Of a DNA stretch of 64,000 nucleotides, positions 10,490 through 18,333 are shown one piece after another. The stretch covers positions 330,151 through 394,150 of the forward strand of contig CANEZP010000001.1 of the NCBI GenBank assembly GCA_947444305.1, in the 5' to 3' direction. How positions within the stretch are numbered: position 1 is the stretch's first letter; the number at the start of each line of letters is the position of its first letter. Source of the stretch: Pseudobdellovibrionaceae bacterium (lineage in GTDB: Bacteria; Bdellovibrionota; Bdellovibrionia; Bdellovibrionales; UBA1609). A program made the translations under genes and the position numbers. The notes below the pieces were generated by a model. It saw only the letters and a list, made by a program, of their open reading frames with translations, ran no database searches and was not told the origin of the DNA.

Positions 10490-10873
10490 ATGGCAAAAAT
10501 ATTGTTAGTCGACGATCAAGACTCCATCTTAAAAACCGCGGAAGCGATTTTGAAGAAAGCGGGTCACGAAGTGTTCACCGCGGCCGACGGTTACATCGCG
10601 CTCGAAAAGCTCGCCATCTTTACTTTCGACCTGATCGTTACCGACGCGAATATGCCGGGCATTTCCGGGTTCGACCTCGTCAAAGCTTTACGCATCGGCG
10701 AGAAGACCCGCAATACGCCGATCGTGATGCTGACTTCGCGCCAAGAAAAGCGCGACGTCGAAAAAGCCATTCAGGCCAAGATCAACGACTACGTGATCAA
10801 ACCCATCGATCCCAACATTCTGATTTCCAAAATCAACGCGTTACTCGAGAAGGCCTCGGGCAAAGCGTCTTAG
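10490..10873 (+). CDS. Single-domain response regulator (CheY-like)
   Basis: A 127-residue stand-alone receiver. Acidic pocket in LLVDDQD near residues 6-11, phospho-acceptor Asp52 in VTDANMPG, a Thr/Ser at MLTS, and the conserved Lys in VIKPID near residue 105. It has no DNA-binding or enzymatic output domain, so it acts through protein contacts, as CheY does on the flagellar motor or as an intermediate in a relay. An AGAGG Shine-Dalgarno-like sequence lies about 10 bases before the ATG. Its position right after the HPt-ending kinase makes that HPt its most likely phosphodonor. It is the last gene of the signalling operon; no clear terminator follows. Confidence 0.92.
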   Translation: MAKILLVDDQDSILKTAEAILKKAGHEVFTAADGYIALEKLAIFTFDLIVTDANMPGISGFDLVKALRIGEKTRNTPIVMLTSRQEKRDVEKAIQAKINDYVIKPIDPNILISKINALLEKASGKAS

Positions 10874-11014
10874 CGCTTTAGCGGTTGCCCTCATCTCGCT
10901 GCGACCACCGTTAGCGATGGCCGTCCTCGGATCACTTCCGAACCCCTCCCTCTGGCATTGATCGTGCTATATCCAATCCTTTTCAATGCCTACGGGCTAA
11001 AAGGATGGTTTCTC

Positions 11015-11695
11015 ATGAAGTATTTTCTACTTGCGGCTTCTTTATGGTCACTCCAAACGGCGGCCCAAGAATCTTGCCCGAGTGTTTGGGTTTTCAAAGC
11101 AAACAAAACCTGCGCGCACGTGAGCCACGGTATGGACACGAGCCAACCCGGCGTAGTGAGCTCAGAAAGCGAATGGACCCCACGGGTTAAGGGCGGCAAA
11201 GACCAAGTTGCTTTATGCCAACAAGTCCGCGCGGCCTACAACGCGAGAGCCGCGAGCACCGGTGCCGTTGCGGAACTTACGCAACCCACTCCCATCCGCG
11301 AAAACCCGGAAAAAAGCGATTTCGGGAAAATGACCTACTCTTACCTCTGCGGACTGACCGTGACTAAATACCCCGGCAAAGTTGCTTCGAGCCCCGTTTG
11401 CGGCCAAGAAGAAAAATGGTCTTACCAAGTTGAAGGCGCGAAACCCGCCGGCGCAAGCTGCTTGAGCTGCGACCAACTGCAAGCCGCCGCCCCCGAGGCG
11501 ATGGTCGAATGCTTGAAAACCAGCATCACGCAAATCATCCAGCCCAAAGCGATCGACCTCCGCGATTCCGACATCGCGGCCGTCAAAGCCCAAGCGAAAC
11601 GCATGCTCAAGATCAACAAGGACTACCGTCCGATCTCGAACCTGCAATCGCCCAAAGACCTCAGCGTCTTCATCGACTTCGTCGAAGCGCAATAG
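11015..11695 (+). CDS. Secreted Cys-rich protein of unknown function
   Basis: About 226 residues. I place the start at ATG 11015 because the next 18 residues (MKYFLLAASLWSLQTAAQ) form a good signal peptide with a cleavage site before Glu-Ser; the frame is open upstream to 10958, but that adds a stretch with no signal character. AAGGA lies about 10 bases before the start. The mature part has eight cysteines, including a CLSC pair, consistent with disulfides in the periplasm or outside the cell. I do not recognise a family. It is a single-gene unit between the signalling operon and a terminator, convergent with another small secreted protein. Confidence 0.7.
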   Translation: MKYFLLAASLWSLQTAAQESCPSVWVFKANKTCAHVSHGMDTSQPGVVSSESEWTPRVKGGKDQVALCQQVRAAYNARAASTGAVAELTQPTPIRENPEKSDFGKMTYSYLCGLTVTKYPGKVASSPVCGQEEKWSYQVEGAKPAGASCLSCDQLQAAAPEAMVECLKTSITQIIQPKAIDLRDSDIAAVKAQAKRMLKINKDYRPISNLQSPKDLSVFIDFVEAQ

Positions 11696-11730
11696 CCCTC
11701 GTCGAAGCGCAGTAGCCTTCGTCGAAGTTC
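11677..11730 (+). repeat. Three tandem 20-bp units across a stop codon
   Basis: The unit cttcGTCGAAGCGCaatagc repeats with a 20-base period at 11677, 11697 and 11717, the third copy decaying after GTCGAAG. The first unit contains the stop codon of the secreted-protein gene. Because 20 is not a multiple of three and each unit carries a TAG, loss or gain of a unit would leave the protein end unchanged. Probably replication slippage. Confidence 0.75.
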
Positions 11731-11770
11731 ACTGAACACGATTCTAAGTTAAAATTTAGGAATTGATTCG

Positions 11771-11798
11771 AAAGGCCCGTCACCGCGGGCCTTTTTTT
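11771..11798 (+). terminator. Rho-independent terminator
   Basis: A perfect 9-bp stem (AAAGGCCCG / CGGGCCTTT) with a 6-base loop, running into a T tract at 11792-11798. It lies 76 bases after the plus-strand secreted-protein gene and ends inside the stop codon of the convergent minus-strand gene. The T tract favours plus-strand termination; there is no good T run for the minus strand. Confidence 0.85.
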
Positions 11799-12264
11799 AT
11801 TCCTTCGGGAAATCGCCCGGCAGGGGATCGCAGATCAACTGCACCACTTCCGAAGGCTTCTTAGGATTAGACAAGATCATCACCTGATTACCCGTGATCG
11901 CGTAAGTCCCCGCCGTTAGGGAATGGGCCAACATCTGCCCCGCACGTTCCCATAAAAGTCCGCGCCATTTTGAATCCGCCACGACCGAGACCGTGTGCTC
12001 GCCAACTTTAAATTCAAACGGATCACCGCCGTGCGCACCTTGCGCCGTAAACGGTCTAACCAAAGTCGTTTCGGCACTGCCGTTCGGAAGATCTTCTGCG
12101 TACAGCGCCACCCGGCAGCTATACGAAGTGATCACGATGGCCGCCGCGTGCGCCAGAGGGACCGCGTAGGCGGAAGGGGCCGCTGGACCGGTGGGCCCGG
12201 TGTACATGGTGCGCGCCGCGTGCGCGACGGGAAACATGAGTAAACCTAAAACGAATATATTCAT
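11797..12264 (-). CDS. Small secreted protein of unknown function
   Basis: A 155-residue protein with an N-terminal signal peptide (MNIFVLGLLMFPVAHA, about 16 residues) followed by a Gly/Pro/Ala-rich stretch (about 17-40) and a compact domain containing only two cysteines. No catalytic motif was recognised. Its ATG overlaps the stop of the upstream 4,6-dehydratase gene by four bases (ATGA on the minus strand), so it is co-transcribed and translationally coupled with a glycan-synthesis gene. That suggests, but does not show, a periplasmic or surface role linked to the polysaccharide. Confidence 0.7.
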   Translation of the reverse strand: MNIFVLGLLMFPVAHAARTMYTGPTGPAAPSAYAVPLAHAAAIVITSYSCRVALYAEDLPNGSAETTLVRPFTAQGAHGGDPFEFKVGEHTVSVVADSKWRGLLWERAGQMLAHSLTAGTYAITGNQVMILSNPKKPSEVVQLICDPLPGDFPKE

Positions 12265-14129
12265 TTCGTGAGCTCCTGGGGCGGTGGGGCAGGTTGATCG
12301 TTCGCGAGGCTTAACAAAAACGGCAGCAGCCCGGGGTCACTCACTTCGGCCAGCGCGATCAATTTCGAAGTTTGCGCGTCGAGGTTGAGGCCGGCCGTAT
12401 TCGAATCGGGAACGGTCAGGATATCGGGGTGCCGGGTGGTGAGCTCGCTGCCGGTCAAATAAAGTTCTTCGTACATTTTTTCGCCGGGCCTGACGCCGGT
12501 GAACGCGATGCTGATCTCATCCTCGCTCTTGCCCATCAGCGCGATCAAAGATTTGGCCAGCTCCAGAATGCGAATTGGTTCGCCCATCTTCAAAACATTA
12601 ATGTCGCCGGGTTTAGAAAGCGTCGCAGACATCAGCACTAGCGACACGGCTTCCGGAATCAACATGAAGTAACGGTTCATGTCGGGGTGAGTGAGCATGA
12701 CCGGTCCGCCGGCGTTGATTTGCTCGGTCAACACGGGGATCAGGCTGCCTGAACTGCCGAGCACGTTTCCGAACCTGACGCTCGAATAGTGCGTTTGGTT
12801 GCGGTGCCCGGCCGCGCTGGTTAAAAGCTCGCACACCCGTTTGGTCGAGCCCATCGCGCCGACGGGATTGACGGCTTTGTCGGTCGAGATCATCACGAAC
12901 TTTTGCACGCCCATGCGCTCGCAAAGTTTTAACAGGTTCCACGTGCCCTGGACGTTGTTCAGAACCGAGGGAGCTACGTTCGCTTCGACTAAGTGGACAT
13001 GTTTGTAGGCGGCCGCGTGGAAGACGACATCGGGTTTGTGTTGCAGGAAAACATTCTCGAGGCTGCGCGCATCTTTGATGTCGACCAAGACGGGCACGAC
13101 GCTCGCGAAATCTTGTGTCTTCGGCCGCAGTTCGCGATCAATTTCGTAAAGATTGAACTCCGAATGGTCCAGTAACAAAAGCTTCGCGGGATTGTTGCGG
13201 GCGATCTGCCGGCACAGTTCACTGCCGATGCTTCCGCCGGCGCCGGTGACGAGTACGCATTTTCCTTCAAGTAAGCCTTTAACGGAAGGCACGTCGACTT
13301 CGGCCGATGGACGATTCAATAAATCTTTAAGTTCCACCTGGCGGTAGAGCGCTTCGTTCTGGCTCAGGATCCGGGGCGCATCGAAATGCGCGATCCGTTG
13401 CACGCGCACGCCGAGCTTGCGCCCGAGCACGACGATCTCACGCATGAGGTCCGCCGGCGGATTGGTGATCGCCACGACCAAATCGGTGGCGCCGGAGCGA
13501 ACGAGCAGATTTTCCATCTCTTCGTGGTTGCCGAGTACGGGCAGGCCTTGAATCAGTTTGTCGTGTTTGTGCCGGTCATCGTCGATAAAGCCGAGCAGTT
13601 CGCGATCGCGCGAGGGATCGCTGAGCATACGCTGCGCGAGCAAACGGCCGTTCTGACCGGCCCCGTAAATCACGAGTTTACCCAAAGTCGTTTGCGTTTT
13701 ACTCGGCAGCATTTGCCGTTCGAAAAGACTACGCCGCGCAAGACGTGCCGACATCAGCAGCGCCGTGCTCAGCAACGCATCGATGATAAAGAACGAGCGC
13801 GGCAGGTAACCGACCTCGGTCATCAAATAAGTCAGCACGATCATGAGCACGGTCGAAAGCGCCGTCGCCTTAGCCAGCCGAACCGCATCGAAGGTCGAGA
13901 TGTAGCGCCACATGCTTTGGTAAACGCCGAACGCCAGAAACGTAAAAAGTTTGAGCAGCACGAACGCCGGCGCGAGATTGTTCAACACGCTCACGTGTTC
14001 ATCGAGCCGCGCTTCACCCAGCCGCAGCCAAAGGCTGCAGTAGAGCGAGATCGTGACGAGGACCGCGTCGACCGCGACGTGGCGAAAACTGAAGCCGCCA
14101 AATGTAAAACGTTTGAGGTATTGCCGCAT
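12261..14129 (-). CDS. Membrane-bound nucleotide-sugar 4,6-dehydratase (WbpM/PglF/CapD type)
   Basis: About 622 residues from the ATG at 14129; the open frame extends to 14489, but the extra residues overlap the divergent gene and its promoter and look non-coding. Four transmembrane helices (about 15-120) precede an NAD-binding domain (IYGAGQNG) and the catalytic extended-SDR domain with GAGGSIGSE, STDKAVNP and MGSTKR. In the long WbpM/PglF enzymes the Tyr of the YxxxK motif is replaced by Met, as seen here (M-G-S-T-K). The reaction is UDP-N-acetylglucosamine (or a related NDP-sugar) to the 4-keto-6-deoxy product. It diverges from a DegT aminotransferase that would use that product, and the PglC-like gene follows, as in bacillosamine-type pathways. 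Confidence 0.9.
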   Translation of the reverse strand: MRQYLKRFTFGGFSFRHVAVDAVLVTISLYCSLWLRLGEARLDEHVSVLNNLAPAFVLLKLFTFLAFGVYQSMWRYISTFDAVRLAKATALSTVLMIVLTYLMTEVGYLPRSFFIIDALLSTALLMSARLARRSLFERQMLPSKTQTTLGKLVIYGAGQNGRLLAQRMLSDPSRDRELLGFIDDDRHKHDKLIQGLPVLGNHEEMENLLVRSGATDLVVAITNPPADLMREIVVLGRKLGVRVQRIAHFDAPRILSQNEALYRQVELKDLLNRPSAEVDVPSVKGLLEGKCVLVTGAGGSIGSELCRQIARNNPAKLLLLDHSEFNLYEIDRELRPKTQDFASVVPVLVDIKDARSLENVFLQHKPDVVFHAAAYKHVHLVEANVAPSVLNNVQGTWNLLKLCERMGVQKFVMISTDKAVNPVGAMGSTKRVCELLTSAAGHRNQTHYSSVRFGNVLGSSGSLIPVLTEQINAGGPVMLTHPDMNRYFMLIPEAVSLVLMSATLSKPGDINVLKMGEPIRILELAKSLIALMGKSEDEISIAFTGVRPGEKMYEELYLTGSELTTRHPDILTVPDSNTAGLNLDAQTSKLIALAEVSDPGLLPFLLSLANDQPAPPPQELTK

Positions 14130-14139
14130 GGGTTCTGCA

Positions 14140-14168
14140 GTTATCCCTCCATCGAAGGAACCCGTCAA
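14140..14168 (-). promoter_or_regulatory. Putative promoter of the 4,6-dehydratase gene
   Basis: TTGACG (14168-14163), 17-base spacer, GATAAC (14145-14140), then 10 bases to the ATG at 14129. The predicted transcription start is within about 4 bases of the start codon and no Shine-Dalgarno sequence is suitably placed. The -10 match is moderate. Confidence 0.4.
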
Positions 14169-14252
14169 ACTTTGCGAAACCGCCAGCCTAATTGATCGGT
14201 CAATGGAAGTGGGTGCGCTTTGCGTTATAGGGGCGGGGAGGGTTTCCGGCCT

Positions 14253-14282
14253 TTGCATTTCGCCCGCAAATTTTCGTATGAT
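14253..14282 (+). promoter_or_regulatory. Putative promoter of the DegT aminotransferase gene
   Basis: TTGCAT (14253-14258), 18-base spacer, TATGAT (14277-14282), then 7 bases to the ATG at 14290. The good -10 box overlaps an alternative in-frame ATG at 14278, which argues for 14290 as the true start and for a nearly leaderless transcript. Confidence 0.45.
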
Positions 14283-14289
14283 CCGGTCC

Positions 14290-15450
14290 ATGAGATCAGA
14301 GTTTTTGTCGTTTTCGCCGCCGTGTTTATCCGAGCAAGAAATTACCGCCGTGACGGAAGTTTTGCGCGAAGGCGCGTGGTTATCTTCCGGCCCGCGCACC
14401 AAGCTGTTCGAGGAGAATTTCAAGAAAACGGTCGGCGCCCCTTCCGCCTTGGCGCTCAATAGCGCGACCGCGGGTTTACACTTGGGCATGCTCGTTCACG
14501 GCGTCGGACCGGGAGACGAAGTGCTCACTACTCCGCTCACTTTTTGCGCAACCGCGAACGTCGTCGAACACGTCGGCGGCACGGTCACGATGGCCGACAT
14601 CGATCCTGAAACCTTATTGATTAACCCCGCCGAGATCGAGAAAAAACTCACCCCCAAAACCAAAGTGATTTCACCGGTTCACTACGCAGGTCACCCCTGC
14701 GATATGAAAACGATCAACGCGCTGGCGGAAGCCAACGGATCTTTCGTCGTCGAAGACGCCGCCCACTGCATGCCATCGAAAATCGGCGGCGATTGGGTAG
14801 GCGCAAGCGACAACCTGACCTCGTTCAGCTTTTACGCCACCAAAAATATGACCACCGGCGAGGGCGGCATGCTCACCGGCAAAACCGAATGGGTCGACCG
14901 CGCTCGCGTGCTGGCGCTGCACGGGATGAGCCGTGCCGCGTGGAACCGCTTCGCGAAAGGCGCCTCTTGGAAATACGACGTGCCCGCACCCGGCTACAAA
15001 TACAACATGACCGACATCGCCGCCGCGATGGGCCTCGTGCAGTTGTCCAGACTCGATGAACTTTTTGAACGACGCATGACGATCGTCGAGCTCTACAAAA
15101 AAGAACTCGGCGCCTCGCCTTACTTACAAATTTTAAAAACGCTGCCGGGTTATCAGACTTCTTGGCACTTGTTTTTGATCCAACTCAATCTTGAGACCTT
15201 GAAGATCACGCGCGATGAATTCATCGAGCAACTGCAGGCCGCGAACATCGGTTGTTCCGTTCACTACAAACCGATCCACCTGATGTCGTACTACGCAGAG
15301 AAATACGGTTGGACGCCCGAGTCGTTCCCGAACGCGACCCGCGCTTACGAGCGGATGATCAGCATTCCCCTAAGTTCCAAGATGACCCCGCAAGACGCCG
15401 CCGACGTCGTCGAAGCCATCCAAACGATTTGCAAGAAGAACGCGCGCTAA
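14290..15450 (+). CDS. DegT/DnrJ/EryC1-family PLP sugar aminotransferase
   Basis: A 386-residue aminotransferase of the DegT family, which converts keto groups of nucleotide sugars to amines using pyridoxal phosphate. The PLP lysine sits in SFYATKNMTTGEGGM, and EDAAHCMPS is the cofactor-contacting Asp/His region. The frame is open upstream to 14053 but the N-terminal extension is non-conserved and overlaps the divergent dehydratase; ATG 14290 fits the family start (FLSFSPPCLSEQEI). It is divergent from the 4,6-dehydratase, whose 4-keto product is its most likely substrate, giving a 4-amino-4,6-dideoxy sugar. The stop overlaps the next start by one base (TAATG). Confidence 0.9.
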   Translation: MRSEFLSFSPPCLSEQEITAVTEVLREGAWLSSGPRTKLFEENFKKTVGAPSALALNSATAGLHLGMLVHGVGPGDEVLTTPLTFCATANVVEHVGGTVTMADIDPETLLINPAEIEKKLTPKTKVISPVHYAGHPCDMKTINALAEANGSFVVEDAAHCMPSKIGGDWVGASDNLTSFSFYATKNMTTGEGGMLTGKTEWVDRARVLALHGMSRAAWNRFAKGASWKYDVPAPGYKYNMTDIAAAMGLVQLSRLDELFERRMTIVELYKKELGASPYLQILKTLPGYQTSWHLFLIQLNLETLKITRDEFIEQLQAANIGCSVHYKPIHLMSYYAEKYGWTPESFPNATRAYERMISIPLSSKMTPQDAADVVEAIQTICKKNAR

Positions 15451-16073
15451 TGATCAAACGCATCTTTGATTTCACCTTAGCGAGCGTGGCATTAATAATC
15501 TTAAGTCCGTTCCTATTGTTCGCGGCGCTGCTCGTGCGCGTGCTCGACGGCAAGCCCGTGCTGTTCGTGCAGCAAAGGATCGGCCGCGGCGCCAAGCCGT
15601 TTTACATTCTCAAATTTCGCACCATGAAGGTCGACAACAGTGGCCCGCAAATTACGGTCGCCGGCGATTCCCGCGTGACTCGCACGGGCCGATTCTTGCG
15701 CAAAACAAAATTCGACGAACTGCCGCAACTCTTCAACGTCGTCAAAGGCGACATGGCCTTCGTTGGGCCACGTCCCGAGGTCGCGCGCTACGTCGATCTT
15801 TATTCGCCCGAAGACCGGCCGATCCTCAACCTCACGCCCGGAATCACCGACCCGGCATCACTGGTCTACTCGAACGAAAGCGAAATTCTTCGTCGCGCGG
15901 ATGATCCCGAAGAGCATTACGTGAACGTGATCATGCCCCACAAAATCGCGATCAACCGTCGCTACGCGAATCAGGCCAACTTCTTCACCGATTTAAAGAT
16001 GATCGTGTACACGGTCTTGCACGGCTTAGGTTTCAAACTTTCGTACCTAGATCAGTTCAAGGATCCCGCTTAG
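15450..16073 (+). CDS. Initiating sugar-phosphate transferase (PglC/WcaJ catalytic-domain type)
   Basis: A 207-residue monotopic phosphoglycosyl transferase. These enzymes move a sugar-1-phosphate from a UDP-sugar to undecaprenyl phosphate at the inner membrane, starting a repeat unit. The N-terminal hydrophobic segment (about 5-27) is the re-entrant helix; KFRTMK, KFDELPQLFNVVKGDM (catalytic Asp-Glu pair) and GPRPE are family hallmarks. The short length without extra N-terminal helices is the PglC type rather than WbaP/WcaJ full length. ATG 15450 overlaps the aminotransferase stop, so it is coupled to it. The likely substrate is the aminodeoxy sugar made by the two preceding enzymes. Confidence 0.92.
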   Translation: MIKRIFDFTLASVALIILSPFLLFAALLVRVLDGKPVLFVQQRIGRGAKPFYILKFRTMKVDNSGPQITVAGDSRVTRTGRFLRKTKFDELPQLFNVVKGDMAFVGPRPEVARYVDLYSPEDRPILNLTPGITDPASLVYSNESEILRRADDPEEHYVNVIMPHKIAINRRYANQANFFTDLKMIVYTVLHGLGFKLSYLDQFKDPA

Positions 16074-16092
16074 ACGCCCCGCGCTCTCGCGA

Positions 16093-16113
16093 CGGCAATG
16101 CGTAGCGTTGCCG
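16093..16113. terminator. Hairpin between convergent genes, no T tract
   Basis: A 9-bp inverted repeat with one G-T pair (CGGCAATGC / GCGTTGCCG, 3-base loop) in the 41-base gap between the sugar transferase and the MBOAT gene. Neither strand has a T run, so it is not a classical intrinsic terminator. It may still separate the two transcripts. Confidence 0.35.
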
Positions 16114-16114
16114 G

Positions 16115-17179
16115 TCAGTACTTCGCGAAGAAAATAATCCACGAGCAAGTGACGAGCAGTTGGGTGAACACCCAGCTCGAAAACCGGACGAGCGGTCCGG
16201 CCTTCGCGATACGCGCCTCGGTTCCGAGCGCGCGCTCACTCACCAGAAAAATGCCCTGGAGCGCGCCCCAAGCTAAATAATTCCACGCGAGCCCGTGCCA
16301 CAAACCCGAGATCACCATCGCCAAAAACAAATTCAACGAAACTCTTCCTGGTGAAACGCGGCTGCCGCCGAAGGCAATGAACACGTGATTGCGAATCCAG
16401 CGCCCGAGCGTGACGTGCCACCGTTTCCAAAACTCCGAAATGGTGAGCGAAAGGTAAGGCCGGTTAAAATTTAAAGGGCAACCGAACCCAAAGAGCCAAA
16501 ACGCCGCCGCGACCAAATCACACGCGCCCGAAAACTCGAGGTAGAGATTCACGTAATTCCAGAATCCAAACCAAAGAAAAGCGCCGGGCCCGTGCAAATC
16601 ATGCCACGCCGGTGCGGGAACATAATGCCGCCACAGGTTCACGAGAATAAATGCCTTGAGCACGCCGAAGAAAATCACGCGAAAAATCTGCTCGGTTGCG
16701 GGCGGCGGATCCCAGTGATCTTTCACCGAAGTGATCGGACCTACCGCGAGCTTCGGGAACGAAAGCAAATTGAACGCACGCTCGAAGGCCGTCGGTACGC
16801 CCGGCGCAAGGTTTTCGTTCGGCAAAGACTTCTCGGGATTCAAGCGCATCCAGAGATCCAAACTCGACGACAGAACGAGGTACGAAATGCCGGGAATGTT
16901 TACCTTCAACAGCGCGTGCGCAACCAACAAAACGGCGGCGTACAGCAGCGGAAACAGCTTGAATCTTAAAACGCCCGTACGAGCGTTAACAAAAATCAGT
17001 ATGAACTGAAGCAGAAGTAAAATCGCCACCGCGAGAAGCGAATGACGATCCACTTGCCCAAAAGCCGCGAGCGAAAGCGTCACCCACACCGTCAGCGCAA
17101 GCCCGCGCGCGGGCCTGTTTAAGCGCCAGCCGAAAACAAAAACCGCGAAGGTGAGAAACGAAAAGATTGTATTGGTCAC
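16115..17179 (-). CDS. MBOAT-family membrane O-acyltransferase
   Basis: A 354-residue polytopic membrane protein of the AlgI/DltB type, which passes acyl (often acetyl) groups across the inner membrane to a surface polymer. Many hydrophobic segments are visible from the N-terminus. The conserved blocks are FWKRWHVTLGRWIRN and SGLWHGLAWN, the latter carrying the catalytic His. It lies 13 bases downstream of an SGNH-like partner gene, the usual AlgI-AlgX/AlgJ pairing. It is the last gene of the minus-strand run that begins with rfbC. The acyl group and acceptor are unknown. Confidence 0.9.
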   Translation of the reverse strand: MTNTIFSFLTFAVFVFGWRLNRPARGLALTVWVTLSLAAFGQVDRHSLLAVAILLLLQFILIFVNARTGVLRFKLFPLLYAAVLLVAHALLKVNIPGISYLVLSSSLDLWMRLNPEKSLPNENLAPGVPTAFERAFNLLSFPKLAVGPITSVKDHWDPPPATEQIFRVIFFGVLKAFILVNLWRHYVPAPAWHDLHGPGAFLWFGFWNYVNLYLEFSGACDLVAAAFWLFGFGCPLNFNRPYLSLTISEFWKRWHVTLGRWIRNHVFIAFGGSRVSPGRVSLNLFLAMVISGLWHGLAWNYLAWGALQGIFLVSERALGTEARIAKAGPLVRFSSWVFTQLLVTCSWIIFFAKY

Positions 17180-17192
17180 GGTGTTGCCTCGG

Positions 17193-18230
17193 TCACGGCG
17201 CCGCCTTAGCCAAAACCGGTGCCGCGCAATCGCTCGCGCGCACGCGCTTCATAATCTCGGCCACGCCATGAGGGGTGAAATGCATCGGGTCCATGAACAG
17301 CTCAGTCGCTTCGTTCATGTCCAGCAGGTTAAGCCCTTTGCCGGCGGGTATTTCAGCGAACAGCTTATTCATGCCGGCGACGACCGCCTGATCATCGCGT
17401 TTGAAGTGACGAAGGTTTTTCACGTTAATCGGAAGCAGCACCACGCAAACCGGCACTTCGGGATGTTCGCGAATGAACGTCATGCTTTGATTGAACAGCG
17501 TGCGCGTAGGCTCTTCGTCGGGGCCGAAGCGGCTGCGAAAACTCGTAAACTCCTCCGCGCGCTCGGTGTACATGTTGCGGTCGAAATCATACTCTTCCGC
17601 TTGATCAAGGTCCGCGTCCATCAAGTCCGGCCGGCTTTCGAGTGGTGGATCGTGCAACAGCGCCCATTCGTGGAAGTAAGATTTCGTGCCGATGTAAAAC
17701 CAATCCAGAACAAACGCATCCCATTTCTGTTTCAACGAAGGAACGTTCAATGCGTAGCTCAAAGTTGAGATCGCGTTTAACCGAATCGAAGCGGCGTCGG
17801 TCGAGGCCGCGAAACTAAAGTAAACCGGATTCACGAAGAGCAGGACCCGCAGATTCCTCAACCGGTCGGGGTGAATCTTATGAGCCGCAAGGTAGCCGAA
17901 AGTTTTGACCCCGCGGTGGGAACCGGTAAATTCACGTGCGTAGACATCACCAAGGTACGACACGAAGGTCGGCTGCACCGTACCCTCGCTGGCCGAAAAA
18001 ACAACCGGGGGAACGACATCGCCGCACAAAGAACTCCAAAAGAAAGACGAAACCCGCCCGTAATGGAAGTAAGTTTCACCTTCGCCTTGCCAATACTCCC
18101 GCTCCCAATCCGCGCATGGAGTCTCGGAATGTTTTTGATCGAGAACATGCGCCATGACGGAGAAGAAAAATAAAAAACAAACGAACGACAAAATGGTGAG
18201 CTGAAAAAAACCGCGTTTAAAATTGCTCAT
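17193..18230 (-). CDS. Membrane-anchored SGNH-like protein, probable partner of the MBOAT acyltransferase
   Basis: A 345-residue protein with one N-terminal transmembrane helix (about 9-28) and a large periplasmic part. Near the C-terminus, MDPMHFTPHG fits the Asp-x-x-His catalytic block of SGNH esterases/acyltransferases such as AlgX, AlgJ and DltD. I could not place the matching N-terminal catalytic Ser motif with certainty. Position directly before an MBOAT gene supports a role in O-acylating the exported glycan. Its ATG lies inside the end of the 38-residue ORF upstream, so the two are translationally coupled. Confidence 0.65.
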   Translation of the reverse strand: MSNFKRGFFQLTILSFVCFLFFFSVMAHVLDQKHSETPCADWEREYWQGEGETYFHYGRVSSFFWSSLCGDVVPPVVFSASEGTVQPTFVSYLGDVYAREFTGSHRGVKTFGYLAAHKIHPDRLRNLRVLLFVNPVYFSFAASTDAASIRLNAISTLSYALNVPSLKQKWDAFVLDWFYIGTKSYFHEWALLHDPPLESRPDLMDADLDQAEEYDFDRNMYTERAEEFTSFRSRFGPDEEPTRTLFNQSMTFIREHPEVPVCVVLLPINVKNLRHFKRDDQAVVAGMNKLFAEIPAGKGLNLLDMNEATELFMDPMHFTPHGVAEIMKRVRASDCAAPVLAKAAP

Positions 18231-18333
18231 AAACCAACGGTGGCGGAATCGCGGGCACCAAATAGATGAACGCTACGGCCAAGAGCAGGCCAAGCAAGAT
18301 CGCGGCGGTGCAAAGGCAAAACCGTTCAACCAT
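18217..18333 (-). CDS. 38-residue single-helix membrane peptide
   Basis: A short ORF beginning at ATG 18333, 38 residues plus stop. After a short N-terminus (MVERFCLC) it has one hydrophobic helix (about 9-27), then a Pro-rich turn and VYEQF at the end. It overlaps the upstream glycosyltransferase stop by 8 bases and the downstream SGNH-like start by 14 bases, forming an unbroken coupled chain. Tight packing on both sides is the main evidence that it is translated. DltX, a tiny membrane partner in the dlt MBOAT system, is a known parallel, but I claim no homology. Confidence 0.6.
   Translation of the reverse strand: MVERFCLCTAAILLGLLLAVAFIYLVPAIPPPLVYEQF

Noticed and set aside
14053-14289. 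Long N-terminal extension of the DegT aminotransferase
   Set aside because: The extra residues overlap the divergent dehydratase gene and both putative promoters and match nothing in the family; ATG 14290 is the family start.
14130-14489. Long N-terminal extension of the 4,6-dehydratase
   Set aside because: Low-complexity, non-family residues that overlap the divergent gene; ATG 14129 directly precedes the expected first membrane helix.
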